A stretch of 64,000 bases of DNA from Klebsiella pneumoniae (GCF_000742135.1 NZ_KN046818.1:1922841-1986840); one strand, 5' to 3'. Shown: positions 1 to 9,181, counted from the stretch's first letter. Numbers and translations: made by a program. The notes: generated by a model not told the origin, from the letters alone.

Positions 1-1407
1 CGGCCAGTTGTCGTTAATCGAGTTGGGCTCGTAGTTGGCCGGATTGGTGTCAATGTCCATCCGGTGCATCCCGTCACGCTGGAAATTATGATACGGGCAG
101 GTCGGACGGTTGATGGGGATTTCATGGAAGTTCGGCCCACCCAGGCGGCTAATTTGCGTATCGGTGTAAGAGAAGAGACGCCCCTGCAGCAGCGGATCGT
201 TGCTGAAATCAATGCCCGGGACGATATGTCCGGGATGGAAGGCCGCCTGTTCATTTTCGGCAAAGAAGTTATCCGGGTTGCGGTTGAGGACCATTCTGCC
301 AACCCGCTGCACCGGCACCAGCGCCTCGGGGATCAGCTTGGTGGGATCGAGCAGGTCGAAGTCAAAAGCAAATTCATTCTCTTCGGGGATCAATTGCAGG
401 CCAAGCTCAAATTCCGGGTAGTCCCCGGCTTCGATGGCCTCCCATAGATCGCGGCGATGAAAATCGGGGTCGCGGCCGGTCAGCTTCTGCGCTTCATCCC
501 ACACCAGCGACGCCTTGCCGGCGACCGGTTTCCAGTGAAAGCGAACGAAGGTGGCTTTGCCCTCGGCATTAATCAGACGGAAGGTATGGATCCCGAAGCC
601 TTCCATGGTGCGATAGCTGCGCGGGATGCCGCGATCCGACATCGCCCACATCACGTTGTGCAGCGTTTCCGGCTGCAGGGAAACATAGTCCCAGAAAGTA
701 TCGTGGGCGCTCTGCCCCTGTGGGATGGCCCAGTGGGGTTCAGGCTTCACGGCGTGGACAAAGTCGGGGAACTTCATCGCGTCCTGGATGAAGAAGACCG
801 GTGTGTTGTTGCCCACCAGGTCAAAAATCCCTTCGTCAGTGTAAAACTTGGTAGCGAAGCCGCGAATATCGCGGACGGTGTCCGCCGACCCCGCGCCGCC
901 CTGCACGGTGGAGAAGCGTACAAACACCGGGGTGATTTTATCGGCTGACGAAAGAAAATCGGCTTTAGTCAACGCAGCCAGGCTTTTGTAGGGCTGGAAG
1001 TAGCCGTGGGCGGCAGAGCCGCGGGCATGAACGATACGCTCCGGAATACGCTCGTGGTCAAAGTGGGTGATCTTCTCCCGCAGGATAAAATCTTCCAGCA
1101 GCGTTGGGCCGCGGCTACCGGCGCGCAGCGAATTCTGATCGTCAGCAATGCGCACGCCCTGGTTGGTGGTCAGCGGAAAATCTTCCCCCCCTTTGCGTTG
1201 CGCCTCCAGGGAATCCAGTTTGCTGTTATGAGTATCGGGCGCTTTCAGGCTGCCTGGGGCGGTGGGTTCGACGCCCGGAGCGGTAGGTTTCGGCGTGGGG
1301 CGCCACTCCCGATCGTCCGGCGCCAGCGAATCGAGACCCGGCTGCGCTTCCTCGCTGTCGTGGACCGGTGCCTGCTGTTGGTGAGGGTTCGGGTGCTTAT
1401 CAGACAT
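1..1407 (-). CDS. katE: Catalase HPII (hydroperoxidase II), C-terminal part outside window
   Basis: This gene encodes a large-subunit monofunctional haem catalase that breaks down H2O2 in the cytoplasm, typically under RpoS control. The first 469 codons are visible. They comprise a hydrophilic N-terminal arm (about 1-75), the distal-haem motif [10 protein letters not shown] with the catalytic His near residue 127, the GNNTPVFF motif with the catalytic Asn, and the proximal motif [10 protein letters not shown] with the haem-ligand Tyr. The family is about 750 residues, so the rest of the barrel and the C-terminal flavodoxin-like domain lie beyond position 1. The start ATG (1405-1407) is preceded by a purine-rich GGAG-type ribosome site. 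The gene diverges from cedA, the same neighbourhood as in E. coli. Confidence 0.97.
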   Translation of the reverse strand, partial: MSDKHPNPHQQQAPVHDSEEAQPGLDSLAPDDREWRPTPKPTAPGVEPTAPGSLKAPDTHNSKLDSLEAQRKGGEDFPLTTNQGVRIADDQNSLRAGSRGPTLLEDFILREKITHFDHERIPERIVHARGSAAHGYFQPYKSLAALTKADFLSSADKITPVFVRFSTVQGGAGSADTVRDIRGFATKFYTDEGIFDLVGNNTPVFFIQDAMKFPDFVHAVKPEPHWAIPQGQSAHDTFWDYVSLQPETLHNVMWAMSDRGIPRSYRTMEGFGIHTFRLINAEGKATFVRFHWKPVAGKASLVWDEAQKLTGRDPDFHRRDLWEAIEAGDYPEFELGLQLIPEENEFAFDFDLLDPTKLIPEALVPVQRVGRMVLNRNPDNFFAENEQAAFHPGHIVPGIDFSNDPLLQGRLFSYTDTQISRLGGPNFHEIPINRPTCPYHNFQRDGMHRMDIDTNPANYEPNSINDNWP

Positions 1408-1612
1408 TACTCGTCTCCTGCTTTCATTGCTAAAAGTGGTCGTTGATAGACCAAAACCCTTCTAACTATAGAACATTACGCTGTCTGCGCCCGGCGAGGG
1501 GGCAGGGAGTTATCCTAAAATGCGCATCGGCGGCGAAGGGGCGACGAACGGGGCCACAATCGGCTATGATAGAGGTTTCTGTTTCCCGCTATGTTTAGTG
1601 AATCCATTTGTT

Positions 1613-1852
1613 ATGAAACCATTGCGCCAACAAAATCGCCCTGTCATTAGCTACGTGCCGCGCGTGGAGCCTGCGCCCCCGGAACATGCCGTGAAAATGG
1701 ACCATTTTCGCGATGTCTGGATTTTGCGCGGGAAGTATGTCGCTTTTCTGCTGATGGGGGAGCATTTCCGTCGCTCACCGGCATTCAGCGTGCCGGAGTC
1801 GGCGCAGCGCTGGGCTAACCAGGTGCGTCAGGAAGGTGAGATTGAAGCCTGA
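1613..1852 (+). CDS. cedA: Cell division activator CedA
   Basis: A 79-residue basic protein matching CedA almost end to end, from MKPLRQQNR through the HFRDVWILRGKYVAF core to SAQRWANQVRQE. In E. coli CedA binds DNA and counteracts the division block caused by over-replicating dnaA mutants; later work links it to RNA polymerase. The fold is a single small beta-sheet dsDNA-binding domain. The ATG at 1613 gives the length usual for the family. No strong Shine-Dalgarno sequence precedes it, and codons further upstream in the same frame do not resemble CedA. It is a single gene ending at a shared bidirectional terminator with tcyP. Confidence 0.93.
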   Translation: MKPLRQQNRPVISYVPRVEPAPPEHAVKMDHFRDVWILRGKYVAFLLMGEHFRRSPAFSVPESAQRWANQVRQEGEIEA

Positions 1853-1867
1853 GTCGGCTGCAGAAAT

Positions 1868-1900
1868 AAAAAAACCGCTGAATGATCAGCGGTTTTTTTT
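1868..1900. terminator. Bidirectional terminator between cedA and tcyP
   Basis: A 7-bp perfect stem (CCGCTGA, 1875-1881, pairing with TCAGCGG, 1886-1892) has an A-run on its left and eight T on its right. It can therefore end both convergent transcripts. Confidence 0.9.
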
Positions 1901-1911
1901 GTGCTTGCCGT

Positions 1912-3303
1912 TTAGCGATGCGCCAGTTCGGCTTCTTCCTCGCTATCGAAGATCGACTTGTCGGTCTGGCGCAGCCACTGGCTGGTCAGCGTCCCGGCGG
2001 TCATTGAGCCGTTAACGTTCAGCGCGGTACGCCCCATATCGATCAGCGGTTCGACGGAGATGAGCAGGGCTACCAGGGTCACCGGCAGGCCCATCGCCGG
2101 CAGGACGATCAGCGCGGCGAAGGTCGCGCCGCCGCCCACCCCGGCGACGCCCGCCGAGCTGACGGTGACGATGCCCACGAGGGTGGCAATCCACATCGGA
2201 TCCAGCGGGTTGATGCCCACGGTCGGCGCGACCATCACCGCCAACATTGCCGGATAGATACCAGCGCAGCCGTTCTGGCCGATGGTGGCGCCAAAGGAGG
2301 CGGAGAAGCTGGCAATCGACTCCGGTACGCCGAGACGACGGGTTTGCGCCTCAACGTTCAGCGGAATGGAGGCGGCGCTGGAGCGGCTGGTAAAGGCGAA
2401 GGTGATCACCGGCCAGACTTTACGGAAGTACTTCAGCGGGCTGACGCCGTTAATCGCCAGCAGCAGGCCGTGGACGACAAACATAATACCCAGCGCAATG
2501 TACGAGGCTACCACGAAGCCGCCAAGCTTGATGATGTCCTGCAAATTCGACCCGGCAACCACTTTGGTCATCAGGGCCAGCACACCGTAAGGGGTCAGCT
2601 GCATGACCAGACGAACCAGCTTCATTACCCAGCCCTGCAGGGTATCGATCGCGGTCAGCACGCGCTGGCCTTTTTCCACATCCTCTTTCAGCAACTTAAG
2701 CGCTGCGACGCCGAGGAACGCCGAGAAAATGACGATGCTGATGATGGAGGTTGGGTTAGCCCCGGTCAGGTCAGCAAACGGGTTCTTCGGCACGAAGGAA
2801 AGGATCAGCTGCGGGACGCTGAGATCCGCTACTTTCCCCACATAGTTGCTCTGGATGGCGTTCAGACGGGCGGTCTCCGCGCTGCCCTGGACCAGACCCT
2901 CGGCGGTGAGGCCGAACATATTGGTCACCAGCACACCAACCAGGGCGGCGATCAGGGTGGTGAACAACAGAATACCGATGCTCAGGAAGCTAATTTTCCC
3001 CAGCTGCGAGGCATTGTGCAGGCGGGCCACCGCGCTAAGGATGGAGGCGAAGACCAGCGGCATAACAATCATTTGCAGCAGCTGGACGTAACCGTTGCCG
3101 ACGATATTGAACCACTGGATGGAATCCTTCAGCACCTGGCTGTCAGACCCGTATATCAGCTGCAGCGCCAGACCAAAGACCACGCCAGTCGCCAGACCGA
3201 CCAGCACTTTTCTGGCCAGGCTCCACTGTTTATGGCGTGTTTGCCCCAGCGCAAACAGTAATACGGCGAACACGACTACGTTCGCTATTAATGGAAAGTT
3301 CAT
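1912..3303 (-). CDS. tcyP: L-cystine:proton/sodium symporter TcyP
   Basis: A 463-residue inner-membrane transporter of the dicarboxylate/amino acid:cation symporter family, matching TcyP (YdjN), the high-affinity cystine importer of E. coli. It has repeated hydrophobic spans from residue 5 onward. The family helical-hairpin motif [15 protein letters not shown] precedes [21 protein letters not shown] and the late glycine-rich [13 protein letters not shown] segment. The length is normal. The start ATG has GGAGAACGGGGATG upstream. In E. coli tcyP is activated by CysB under sulfur limitation. CysB itself is encoded at 35.9 kb, but I did not identify a CysB site here. Confidence 0.95.
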   Translation of the reverse strand: MNFPLIANVVVFAVLLFALGQTRHKQWSLARKVLVGLATGVVFGLALQLIYGSDSQVLKDSIQWFNIVGNGYVQLLQMIVMPLVFASILSAVARLHNASQLGKISFLSIGILLFTTLIAALVGVLVTNMFGLTAEGLVQGSAETARLNAIQSNYVGKVADLSVPQLILSFVPKNPFADLTGANPTSIISIVIFSAFLGVAALKLLKEDVEKGQRVLTAIDTLQGWVMKLVRLVMQLTPYGVLALMTKVVAGSNLQDIIKLGGFVVASYIALGIMFVVHGLLLAINGVSPLKYFRKVWPVITFAFTSRSSAASIPLNVEAQTRRLGVPESIASFSASFGATIGQNGCAGIYPAMLAVMVAPTVGINPLDPMWIATLVGIVTVSSAGVAGVGGGATFAALIVLPAMGLPVTLVALLISVEPLIDMGRTALNVNGSMTAGTLTSQWLRQTDKSIFDSEEEAELAHR

Positions 3304-3438
3304 CCCCGTTCTCCTGATATTTTTATAACCTGGGCTGGTGGATAACCAGCTCTTATGACGGCAAGGTTAGCAGAAGGCGTTATCAAGGACTTATATTCAA
3401 ATGGAATGGGTTATAACCAAATGGCGTTTTCCGCCGCT

Positions 3439-4029
3439 TTATCGCCCACTCTGGTGACTTATAAAGCGATTGAAGGTGATCTGCAGGGAATTGATCACCC
3501 CGGATGACCAGCGTATCGCGCTGTTGTCCGCCAGCGTCTGCGGCATCCAGACGGCATAGACGAACAGCGCCATACACAAGGCGCGTTCGAGCTGATTGCC
3601 CTTGCGCGGCGCAAGGATCGGCAGCCGGAAGCGCCAGCGACAGGGCCACAGCAGCGGCACACCGGCGGGGGTGAGCATATCGGCGAGAATGTGGCTGAGA
3701 TAGCCCAGCACCAGGCCCTGGAGAGCGTCTGCCGGGACAATCCAGCTGTCAGGCACTTTCAGATAGAACAGCGTCAGCGCGCCAAAGACGGCCAGCAGGC
3801 TGTGGGTGAAGCCGCGGTGGCCAAAGGCCCGCGCCACGGGCTTTGAGATCCAGCTCAGCCGTTGGCCAAGAAACGACTTTGGGTGATCGATGTCCGGCAG
3901 CAGGCAGGTCAAAACCGCCGAGGGCACAATATGCCACCAGTCGCCCTGCGCCAGCACCGGCGTTAACTCTGCGTTTTTGGCAAATACTGCGCAGGCGATT
4001 GAAAAGAAGAGATGGCCTTCCGCCGTCAT
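3439..4029 (-). CDS. ydjM: SOS-regulated inner membrane protein YdjM (DUF457 metal-dependent hydrolase family)
   Basis: A 196-residue membrane protein matching YdjM. Its conserved acidic/histidine motifs LLPDIDHP (near residue 43) and GHRGFTHSLL (near residue 70) are the putative metal-binding positions of the YdjM/DUF457 family, set among several hydrophobic segments including DALQGLVLGYLSHILADML. The biochemical function is not known. In E. coli it is a LexA-regulon member, and here two LexA-type boxes lie immediately upstream (4046-4061 and 4064-4079), so damage induction is very likely retained. The start ATG at 4027-4029 gives the family length. Confidence 0.92.
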   Translation of the reverse strand: MTAEGHLFFSIACAVFAKNAELTPVLAQGDWWHIVPSAVLTCLLPDIDHPKSFLGQRLSWISKPVARAFGHRGFTHSLLAVFGALTLFYLKVPDSWIVPADALQGLVLGYLSHILADMLTPAGVPLLWPCRWRFRLPILAPRKGNQLERALCMALFVYAVWMPQTLADNSAIRWSSGVINSLQITFNRFISHQSGR

Positions 4030-4045
4030 GATAACACACCCTAAA

Positions 4046-4061
4046 CTGTCGATTCATACAG
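4046..4061. promoter_or_regulatory. LexA (SOS) box 1 of ydjM
   Basis: CTGTCGATTCATACAG fits the CTG-N10-CAG core of LexA operators and lies 17 bp upstream of the ydjM start codon. E. coli ydjM has a LexA box in the same place. Confidence 0.88.
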
Positions 4062-4063
4062 TA

Positions 4064-4079
4064 TAGGGTTTTTATACAG
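4064..4079. promoter_or_regulatory. LexA box 2 of ydjM (one half degenerate)
   Basis: Read on the minus strand, CTGTATAAAAACCCTA keeps a perfect CTGTATA half-site, but the second half is CTA instead of CAG. It is two bases from box 1, so two LexA dimers could bind side by side, as described for E. coli ydjM. Confidence 0.75.
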
Positions 4080-4120
4080 TGTACGGAAGAGGTGACGGTG
4101 TAACTCTTTGTCACAAACTC

Positions 4121-4882
4121 TCAGCGCGCCAGCCATCCGCCATCGACGGCCAGCGTATAGCCGTTAATATAGTCGGCCGCTGATGAGGCGAGAAACACCA
4201 CCGGCCCCTGCAGGTCTTTCGGCGCTCCCCAGCGACCAGCGGGAATGCGCTCGAGGATCGCCTGGTTACGCTCTTCATCTTCGCGCAGCGCCTGGGTGTG
4301 GTTGGTGGCCATATACCCGGGCGCTATGGCGTTGACGTTGATACCCTGGCCAGCCCATTCGTTAGCCAGCAGACGGGTCAAACCCAGCACGCCGCTTTTC
4401 GAGGCGGTGTAGGAGGGGACGCGGATCCCGCCCTGAAACGAGAGCATCGAGGCGATGTTAATGATTTTCCCGCCTTCCCCCTGGCGAATGAACTGCCTGG
4501 CGACCGCCTGGCTGAGAAAGAAAACCGCTTTGAGATTCAGGTCGATCACCGCGTCCCAGTCGCTTTCCGTGAAGGTCAGGGCATCATGGCGGCGGATAAT
4601 TCCGGCGTTGTTGACCAGAATATCGACCCGGCCCATCGCCGCCACCGCCTGGTCGACCAGACCGCTCATATCATTCTCTTGGCTGAGATCCGCCTGAATG
4701 GCGTGAAAGCGGCGGCCCAGCGCCAGCACCTGGGCGGCAGTATCATGGGGAATTTTACGGTTGATGCCGACGATATCGCACCCGGCCTGCGCCAGGCCCA
4801 GCGTCATTCCCTGTCCCAGGCCGGTATCGCAACCGGTCACGATGGCGACCTTACCCGTCAGGTCGAAGGCGTTCAGTACCAT
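4121..4882 (-). CDS. kduD: 2-dehydro-3-deoxy-D-gluconate (2-deoxy-D-gluconate) 3-dehydrogenase KduD
   Basis: A 253-residue classical short-chain dehydrogenase. It has the cofactor motif TGCDTGLG at 16-23, NNAG at 91-94, catalytic Ser145, Tyr158 and Lys162 in YTASK, and a C-terminal VDGGWLAR tail typical of KduD. KduD interconverts 2,5-diketo-3-deoxygluconate and 2-keto-3-deoxygluconate in pectin and hexuronate degradation. The ATG at 4880-4882 is chosen because AGAGGTG lies just upstream and the length equals the family norm; an upstream ATG at 4952-4954 would add 24 unrelated residues. The gene stands alone, with no kduI beside it. A KdgR-like operator lies at 4967-4985. Confidence 0.9.
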   Translation of the reverse strand: MVLNAFDLTGKVAIVTGCDTGLGQGMTLGLAQAGCDIVGINRKIPHDTAAQVLALGRRFHAIQADLSQENDMSGLVDQAVAAMGRVDILVNNAGIIRRHDALTFTESDWDAVIDLNLKAVFFLSQAVARQFIRQGEGGKIINIASMLSFQGGIRVPSYTASKSGVLGLTRLLANEWAGQGINVNAIAPGYMATNHTQALREDEERNQAILERIPAGRWGAPKDLQGPVVFLASSAADYINGYTLAVDGGWLAR

Positions 4883-4966
4883 ATTCACCTCTGTCAGCTG
4901 ATCTACTGGCGTACGATGACGCCACCTGTGACCAGCATAGAGGGAGGAAAACAAAATTACAATTAA

Positions 4967-4985
4967 AATGAAACAATGTTTTGAT
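4967..4985. promoter_or_regulatory. KdgR-type operator upstream of kduD
   Basis: AATGAAACAATGTTTTGAT matches the enterobacterial KdgR consensus AATRAAAYRNYGTTTYATT at 17 of 19 positions by eye. It lies about 85 bp upstream of the kduD start. KdgR is the IclR-type repressor of pectin and ketodeoxygluconate genes, which fits the product. Confidence 0.72.
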
Positions 4986-5031
4986 TTTGTTGCCGGCGGC
5001 GTGACAGCGATTGTTGCACCCGCCAGCGGTC

Positions 5032-5700
5032 TTAACCGAGCAAGTTCTCAGCAGTGAGTGCCAGCAGTGACGGAAGCTTGACGTCCGCCAGCGCAAAGCG
5101 CGGGTCGCGGCTGTTCTCCGCTTCCGGCACCACGATAGACCGCATGCGCGCGGCTTTGCTGGCGATCATGCCATTGACCGAATCCTCCAGCGCGACGCAG
5201 CGCTGCGGGTCGACTCCCAGGGCAGCGGCGCAGTTGAGGTAGACCTGCGGGTGCGGTTTGCTCCAGGGTAAATGCTCCGCAGAGGCGAGAGCATCAAACT
5301 GGTCGCGCAGTTCAAACATATTGAGCACTTTCTCCAGCATCATCAGCGGCGAGGCCGAGGCCAGGCCCACCTTTAAGCCCTGAGCTTTACACAGGGCCAC
5401 TGCCTCGCGTACGCCCGGCAGCAGCGGGCGTGAGGCTTCCACCAGCTCAATGGCGCGACGAATAATGCGCGCGGTAGCTTCCGCCCGGTCTACGCCGTGC
5501 CACGGCTGCTGCGCGTACCACAGATCCACCACCAGGTCGATTCGCAGACCGAGCAGGTCGGGCAGTTCATCGCGGCGACGGGTATCCACTCCCAGGCTTT
5601 CCATGACCTCGACCTCCGCCTGATCCCAGAGCGGCTCCGAGTCAATCAGCAACCCGTCCATATCAAATATCGCGGCCTCAATGCGGCGCTTCGCTGACAT
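5032..5700 (-). CDS. hxpB: Hexitol phosphatase HxpB (HAD superfamily)
   Basis: A 222-residue HAD-family phosphatase corresponding to YniC/HxpB, which in E. coli dephosphorylates hexitol phosphates and 2-deoxyglucose-6-phosphate. Motif I is DMDGLLIDSEPLW (nucleophile Asp near residue 13), motif II lies in GLASASP, and motif III/IV lies in KPHPQVYL followed by ALEDSVNG. The helical cap sits between motifs I and II. The ATG at 5698-5700 follows AGGAGAAGGACAT, a good ribosome site; a more distal ATG at 5742 would add 14 residues foreign to the family. It is divergent from yniB. Confidence 0.93.
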   Translation of the reverse strand: MSAKRRIEAAIFDMDGLLIDSEPLWDQAEVEVMESLGVDTRRRDELPDLLGLRIDLVVDLWYAQQPWHGVDRAEATARIIRRAIELVEASRPLLPGVREAVALCKAQGLKVGLASASPLMMLEKVLNMFELRDQFDALASAEHLPWSKPHPQVYLNCAAALGVDPQRCVALEDSVNGMIASKAARMRSIVVPEAENSRDPRFALADVKLPSLLALTAENLLG

Positions 5701-5888
5701 ATGTCCTTCTCCTGTTGCGTAATCAGATAAACGAATCGGCAATCATGGTATATCATACCGCGCATTATTGGGCGAAATTCGCCGTGGCAGATAGACTTAT
5801 AACCGACATACTCGGGGGAGCGAGGGAAGCCAGCGCCACGCAACAGGCAGCAGGCGAACCACCAACGCGTCTTTAACAAGGGGAACTC

Positions 5889-6425
5889 ATGACGTACCAA
5901 CAAGCTGGACGCATAGCGGTTATCAAACGCATTTTAGGATGGGTTATCTTTATTCCCGCCGTGCTGTCGACGCTGATTTCTGTGCTCAAATTTATGTATG
6001 AGCACAGTGAAAAGAAACCCGGCATTGATGCGGTAATGATGGATTTTGCGCACGTGATGATTGAGATGATGCGCTTTAACACGCCGTTCCTGAACTTTTT
6101 CTGGTACAACTCGCCGCTGCCGGATTTTCACCATAGCCTGAACATCGGCTTCTGGATCATCTTCATTCTGGTGTTCGTCGGCATGGCCCTGCAGGCTTCC
6201 GGCGCGCGAATGGCGCGGCAGGCGAAATTTCTCCGCGAGGGGATTGAGGATCAGCTGATCCTCGAACAGGCCAAAGGCGCAGATGGGTTAACCCGCGAGC
6301 AGCTTGCTGAACGCATTGTGGTACCGCGCCATACTATCCTGGTGCAGTATTTCCCACTGTACGTGCTGCCGGTGATCGTGATTGTCATCGGTTACTTTTT
6401 CTTTTCGCTGCTGGGCTTTCTGTAA
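5889..6425 (+). CDS. yniB: YniB family inner membrane protein
   Basis: A 178-residue protein matching YniB, an uncharacterised enterobacterial inner-membrane protein. Hydrophobic segments are at about 16-36, 85-104 and 154-178. A charged cytoplasmic stretch around 105-150 contains REGIEDQLILEQAKGADGLTREQLAER. The ribosome site is AAGGGGAACTC before the ATG. It is divergent from hxpB, as in E. coli, and no function is known. It is the last gene of the katE-yniB block before the synteny break, and it converges on yciA across a strong hairpin. Confidence 0.9.
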   Translation: MTYQQAGRIAVIKRILGWVIFIPAVLSTLISVLKFMYEHSEKKPGIDAVMMDFAHVMIEMMRFNTPFLNFFWYNSPLPDFHHSLNIGFWIIFILVFVGMALQASGARMARQAKFLREGIEDQLILEQAKGADGLTREQLAERIVVPRHTILVQYFPLYVLPVIVIVIGYFFFSLLGFL

Positions 6426-6429
6426 GTCA

Positions 6430-6451
6430 GGTGCCCGGCAAGCCGGGCACC
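6430..6451. terminator. Hairpin between convergent yniB and yciA
   Basis: GGTGCCCGGC (6430-6439) pairs with GCCGGGCACC (6442-6451) and is followed by CTTCTTATT on the plus strand. It probably serves both transcripts. Confidence 0.7.
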
Positions 6452-6454
6452 TTC

Positions 6455-6853
6455 TTATTCCGCTGGCAGAGGACGTGGTTTTCCCTGATTATCAACGGCA
6501 ACGTAGATAAACAGCGCTTCCGTCGCCTTGTAGCGCTGGCCAATCGGTTCTGAAGAAACTTTTTTCACCCACACTTCGATATTGATTGTCACCGAGGTGT
6601 TGCCGCGCTTCACGCAGCGGGCGTAGCAGCACACCACGTCGCCAACGGCGACCGGACGTAAAAATGTCATCCCATCCACCCGCACGGTCACCACGCGACC
6701 CTGGGCGATCTCTTTGGCCATAATGGCGCCGCCAATATCCATCTGCGACATCAGCCAGCCGCCAAAAATATCCCCGTTGGCATTGGTATCCGCCGGCATT
6801 GCCAGGGTGCGTAAAACCATTTCGCCCTTTGGGGCGAGATCTGTTGTTGTCAT
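6455..6853 (-). CDS. yciA: Acyl-CoA thioester hydrolase YciA
   Basis: A 132-residue hotdog-fold thioesterase, almost identical in plan to E. coli YciA, which hydrolyses a broad range of acyl-CoAs. The signature NANGDIFGGWLMSQMDIGGAIMA (about 25-47) contains the Asn/Asp active-site region and the hotdog helix, followed by VRVDGMTFLRPVAVGD. It acts in the cytoplasm as a hexamer. In E. coli it is the third gene of yciC-yciB-yciA. Here a FepA-like receptor separates it from yciB, and tonB, its E. coli neighbour, is absent. Confidence 0.95.
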   Translation of the reverse strand: MTTTDLAPKGEMVLRTLAMPADTNANGDIFGGWLMSQMDIGGAIMAKEIAQGRVVTVRVDGMTFLRPVAVGDVVCCYARCVKRGNTSVTINIEVWVKKVSSEPIGQRYKATEALFIYVAVDNQGKPRPLPAE

Positions 6854-6928
6854 GCTCTACTCTGTTGTGGTCAAAGACGATCAGCGGGATGCTACTATGA
6901 AAATAGCGCAGTGAGAATAGGGGAATAC

Positions 6929-6944
6929 GCCCGCTGGCGCGGGC
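6929..6944 (-). terminator. Hairpin downstream of the FepA-like receptor gene
   Basis: GCCCGC and GCGGGC form a 6-bp GC stem nine bases past the stop codon. The minus-strand continuation GTATTCCCCTATT is only moderately U-rich, so termination strength is uncertain. Confidence 0.4.
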
Positions 6945-6952
6945 GCGGTGGT

Positions 6953-9136
6953 TCAGAAGGAGAGGGTAACGCCGGCGTAATACGCGCGGCCAGGCTCATT
7001 GTAGGTCGAGGCGCCGGCATTTTCGCGATACAGTTGTTTATCAAATAGATTACTTATTCCGGCATTCAGGCGAATATCCCGGTTTAGCTGATACTGAGTA
7101 CCAATACCCACGATGGAATAGGCGCCAACCTCGGTAGTCGCAAGGGTCCCGGTTTCGTTGCGGATCTCCGCATACTGACGCGGCTTCTGACGGCCATAAA
7201 GCGTCCAGTTCACATTCGCAGACAGGGCGTCGTTTACCTGCCAGTCGAGCATCGTGTTAACGGTATATTTCGGGATAACCGACAGCGGGTTGCCAGTCTC
7301 TTTACTTTCAGATTTGAGCATCCAGGTGGCATTGGTCCGCCAGCTGAGGACATCTCTCAGCACCGGGATCAGCAGATTTCCTTCCAGCCCCTCGACCACG
7401 GCTTTGCCGCCGTTCTGCCATTGCAAAATATTATTGCCGCTGGAGGTATAGCCCAGTACCTCTGTTCCGGAGACGATTTTGTTTTTGTAATCGTTGCGAA
7501 ACCAGGTGACTCCGGCAGCGTAACCATTAAGGTTAAATTCGATACCGATCTCTTTGTTGATACTGATCTCCGGGTCGAGGTCAGGGTTACCCAGCAGGTA
7601 GCAGCTGCCTTCAGCGATCGTGTTTGGACAACCGTTGCCGCGGGTGGAGAGCAAATAGCCTTTACTGGATTGATAGAGGTTTGGCGCTTTAAACACGCGC
7701 GCGATACCGGCCTTCAGTGTGAACATATCGCCGAGCTCCTGGGACAGATTGAGGCTGGGGCTCCAGTTACTGCCAAACTGATTATGATAATCGAAGCGAA
7801 TGCCGGGGATCAGGTTGGTGCCGGGCACGGCTTCGATATTATCTTCCAGATAGATACCGGTGAGGGTGGCGCTGTTTTTGGTACTGCGTTGCGTAGGGTC
7901 GCCCGAGGTCCCAGGGATAGTCTCGCCGTTGCTGTTAGTGGCCTGCATCGATGCCGGGTCGTCGAGCTGATCATGGTTCCATTCCATTCCCAGCGTCAGC
8001 GTCTGGTCCGCCAGCCAGAAGAAAGGCACATTGAATTCCGAGGTAGTACGCCAGGATTCCAGACGGCTGGTGGCATAATCTTCACTGTTGATCATGCCTT
8101 CGACGCGGCCGGTAGAGCCTTCCTGCAGGCGGGTATTGTTGGTTTTCTCGTAGTAAACACCGGCTTTGGACTGGCCCCAATCCCATAGACCGTTGTAGGT
8201 CAGTCCCCAGGACTGGCGATAGAGGCGATTAGTTTCGTGGCCGTACAGGGAGTCCACCAGCCCGTTCGGGCTAAGATTGCCGTTGCTGTACTGGGTATCG
8301 CCAGCATAGATATTCCCCTGACGGCTATAGGCGTAGCTGAAATCGAGAATTTGTTGCGGGGTCATTTTCCATGACAGTAGCGCGTTAATGTCTTTATTGC
8401 GGACCCCTTCGCGCCCCGCAGCGTAAGAGCCGTTTTGCGCATGGTTAATATCCCAGGCGTCGGGTTCCGTTTTATTGATATTGCCATACAGGCGCATCGT
8501 CAGCGCCTCGCCGGCCAGTGGGCCGCTGAGATTGAAGTTAGCGCGATTGGTTGTGCCTTCTTTGTTGTTTTCCGGCTGGTTGGTGAAGAAAGACAGCGAA
8601 CCGTGCCAGGTGTTGGTCGGACGTTTGGTAATGATATTGACCACTCCGCCCGCCGCGCCGGAACCATAGCGCGCGGCTGCCGGACCGCGGAGAACTTCAA
8701 TCCGTTCGACCATTTCGGCAGGTACCCAGTTGCTGTCGCCCCGGGTATCGCGTTCGCCGCGCCAGCTATAGCGAACCGCGTTACGTGACGTGACCGGTAC
8801 CCCATCTATCAGGATCAGGGTGTTCTCCGGCCCCATGCCGCGGATATCAATCTGGCGGTTGTTGCCCCGACTGCCGCTGGCGCTGTTGCCGGTCAAGTTC
8901 ACCCCGGGCATTTTACGGATGATGTCTGAGAGATCGTTGACCGGCGGCTGCTTAGCAATATCCTCAGCCGTGATAATCGACACCCCGGGCTGTTGCTTAA
9001 GCGCTTCTTCCGCCGTACTGCGCACAATCATCGTTTCGGTATCTTGTTCTGATTCTTCAGCAAAGGCGTTAGGGGCGAGGAGACTGGATATGACCAGCGC
9101 CAGGGTCGTGGGCACAGAATATTGCGGCGATCTCAT
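6953..9136 (-). CDS. FepA-type TonB-dependent ferric catecholate (enterobactin-like) receptor
   Basis: A 727-residue outer-membrane receptor. It has a signal peptide at 1-26 ending AFA, a TonB box at about 32-39 (DTETMIVR), and a plug domain with RQIDIRGMGPENTLILIDG, the FepA-diagnostic WRGERDTRGD, and RIEVLRGPAAARYGSGAAGG. A 22-strand barrel follows, ending in a C-terminal Phe. It is much closer to FepA/IroN/PfeA than to Fiu or CirA, so ferric enterobactin or a related catecholate is the likely ligand. The ATG at 9134-9136 follows AAAAGGAT. A Fur box lies at 9182-9200. The gene is wedged between yciB and yciA, away from any ent cluster, so it is probably a paralogue rather than the primary fepA. 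Confidence 0.9.
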   Translation of the reverse strand: MRSPQYSVPTTLALVISSLLAPNAFAEESEQDTETMIVRSTAEEALKQQPGVSIITAEDIAKQPPVNDLSDIIRKMPGVNLTGNSASGSRGNNRQIDIRGMGPENTLILIDGVPVTSRNAVRYSWRGERDTRGDSNWVPAEMVERIEVLRGPAAARYGSGAAGGVVNIITKRPTNTWHGSLSFFTNQPENNKEGTTNRANFNLSGPLAGEALTMRLYGNINKTEPDAWDINHAQNGSYAAGREGVRNKDINALLSWKMTPQQILDFSYAYSRQGNIYAGDTQYSNGNLSPNGLVDSLYGHETNRLYRQSWGLTYNGLWDWGQSKAGVYYEKTNNTRLQEGSTGRVEGMINSEDYATSRLESWRTTSEFNVPFFWLADQTLTLGMEWNHDQLDDPASMQATNSNGETIPGTSGDPTQRSTKNSATLTGIYLEDNIEAVPGTNLIPGIRFDYHNQFGSNWSPSLNLSQELGDMFTLKAGIARVFKAPNLYQSSKGYLLSTRGNGCPNTIAEGSCYLLGNPDLDPEISINKEIGIEFNLNGYAAGVTWFRNDYKNKIVSGTEVLGYTSSGNNILQWQNGGKAVVEGLEGNLLIPVLRDVLSWRTNATWMLKSESKETGNPLSVIPKYTVNTMLDWQVNDALSANVNWTLYGRQKPRQYAEIRNETGTLATTEVGAYSIVGIGTQYQLNRDIRLNAGISNLFDKQLYRENAGASTYNEPGRAYYAGVTLSF

Positions 9137-9181
9137 GTAAATATCCTTTTCAAAACAATGCAAAATGAGATCGAGAATATT

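Noticed and set aside
2344-3261. 305-codon plus-strand frame opposite tcyP
   Set aside because: The composition is low-complexity Gln/Asp/His typical of an antisense shadow, with no ribosome site.
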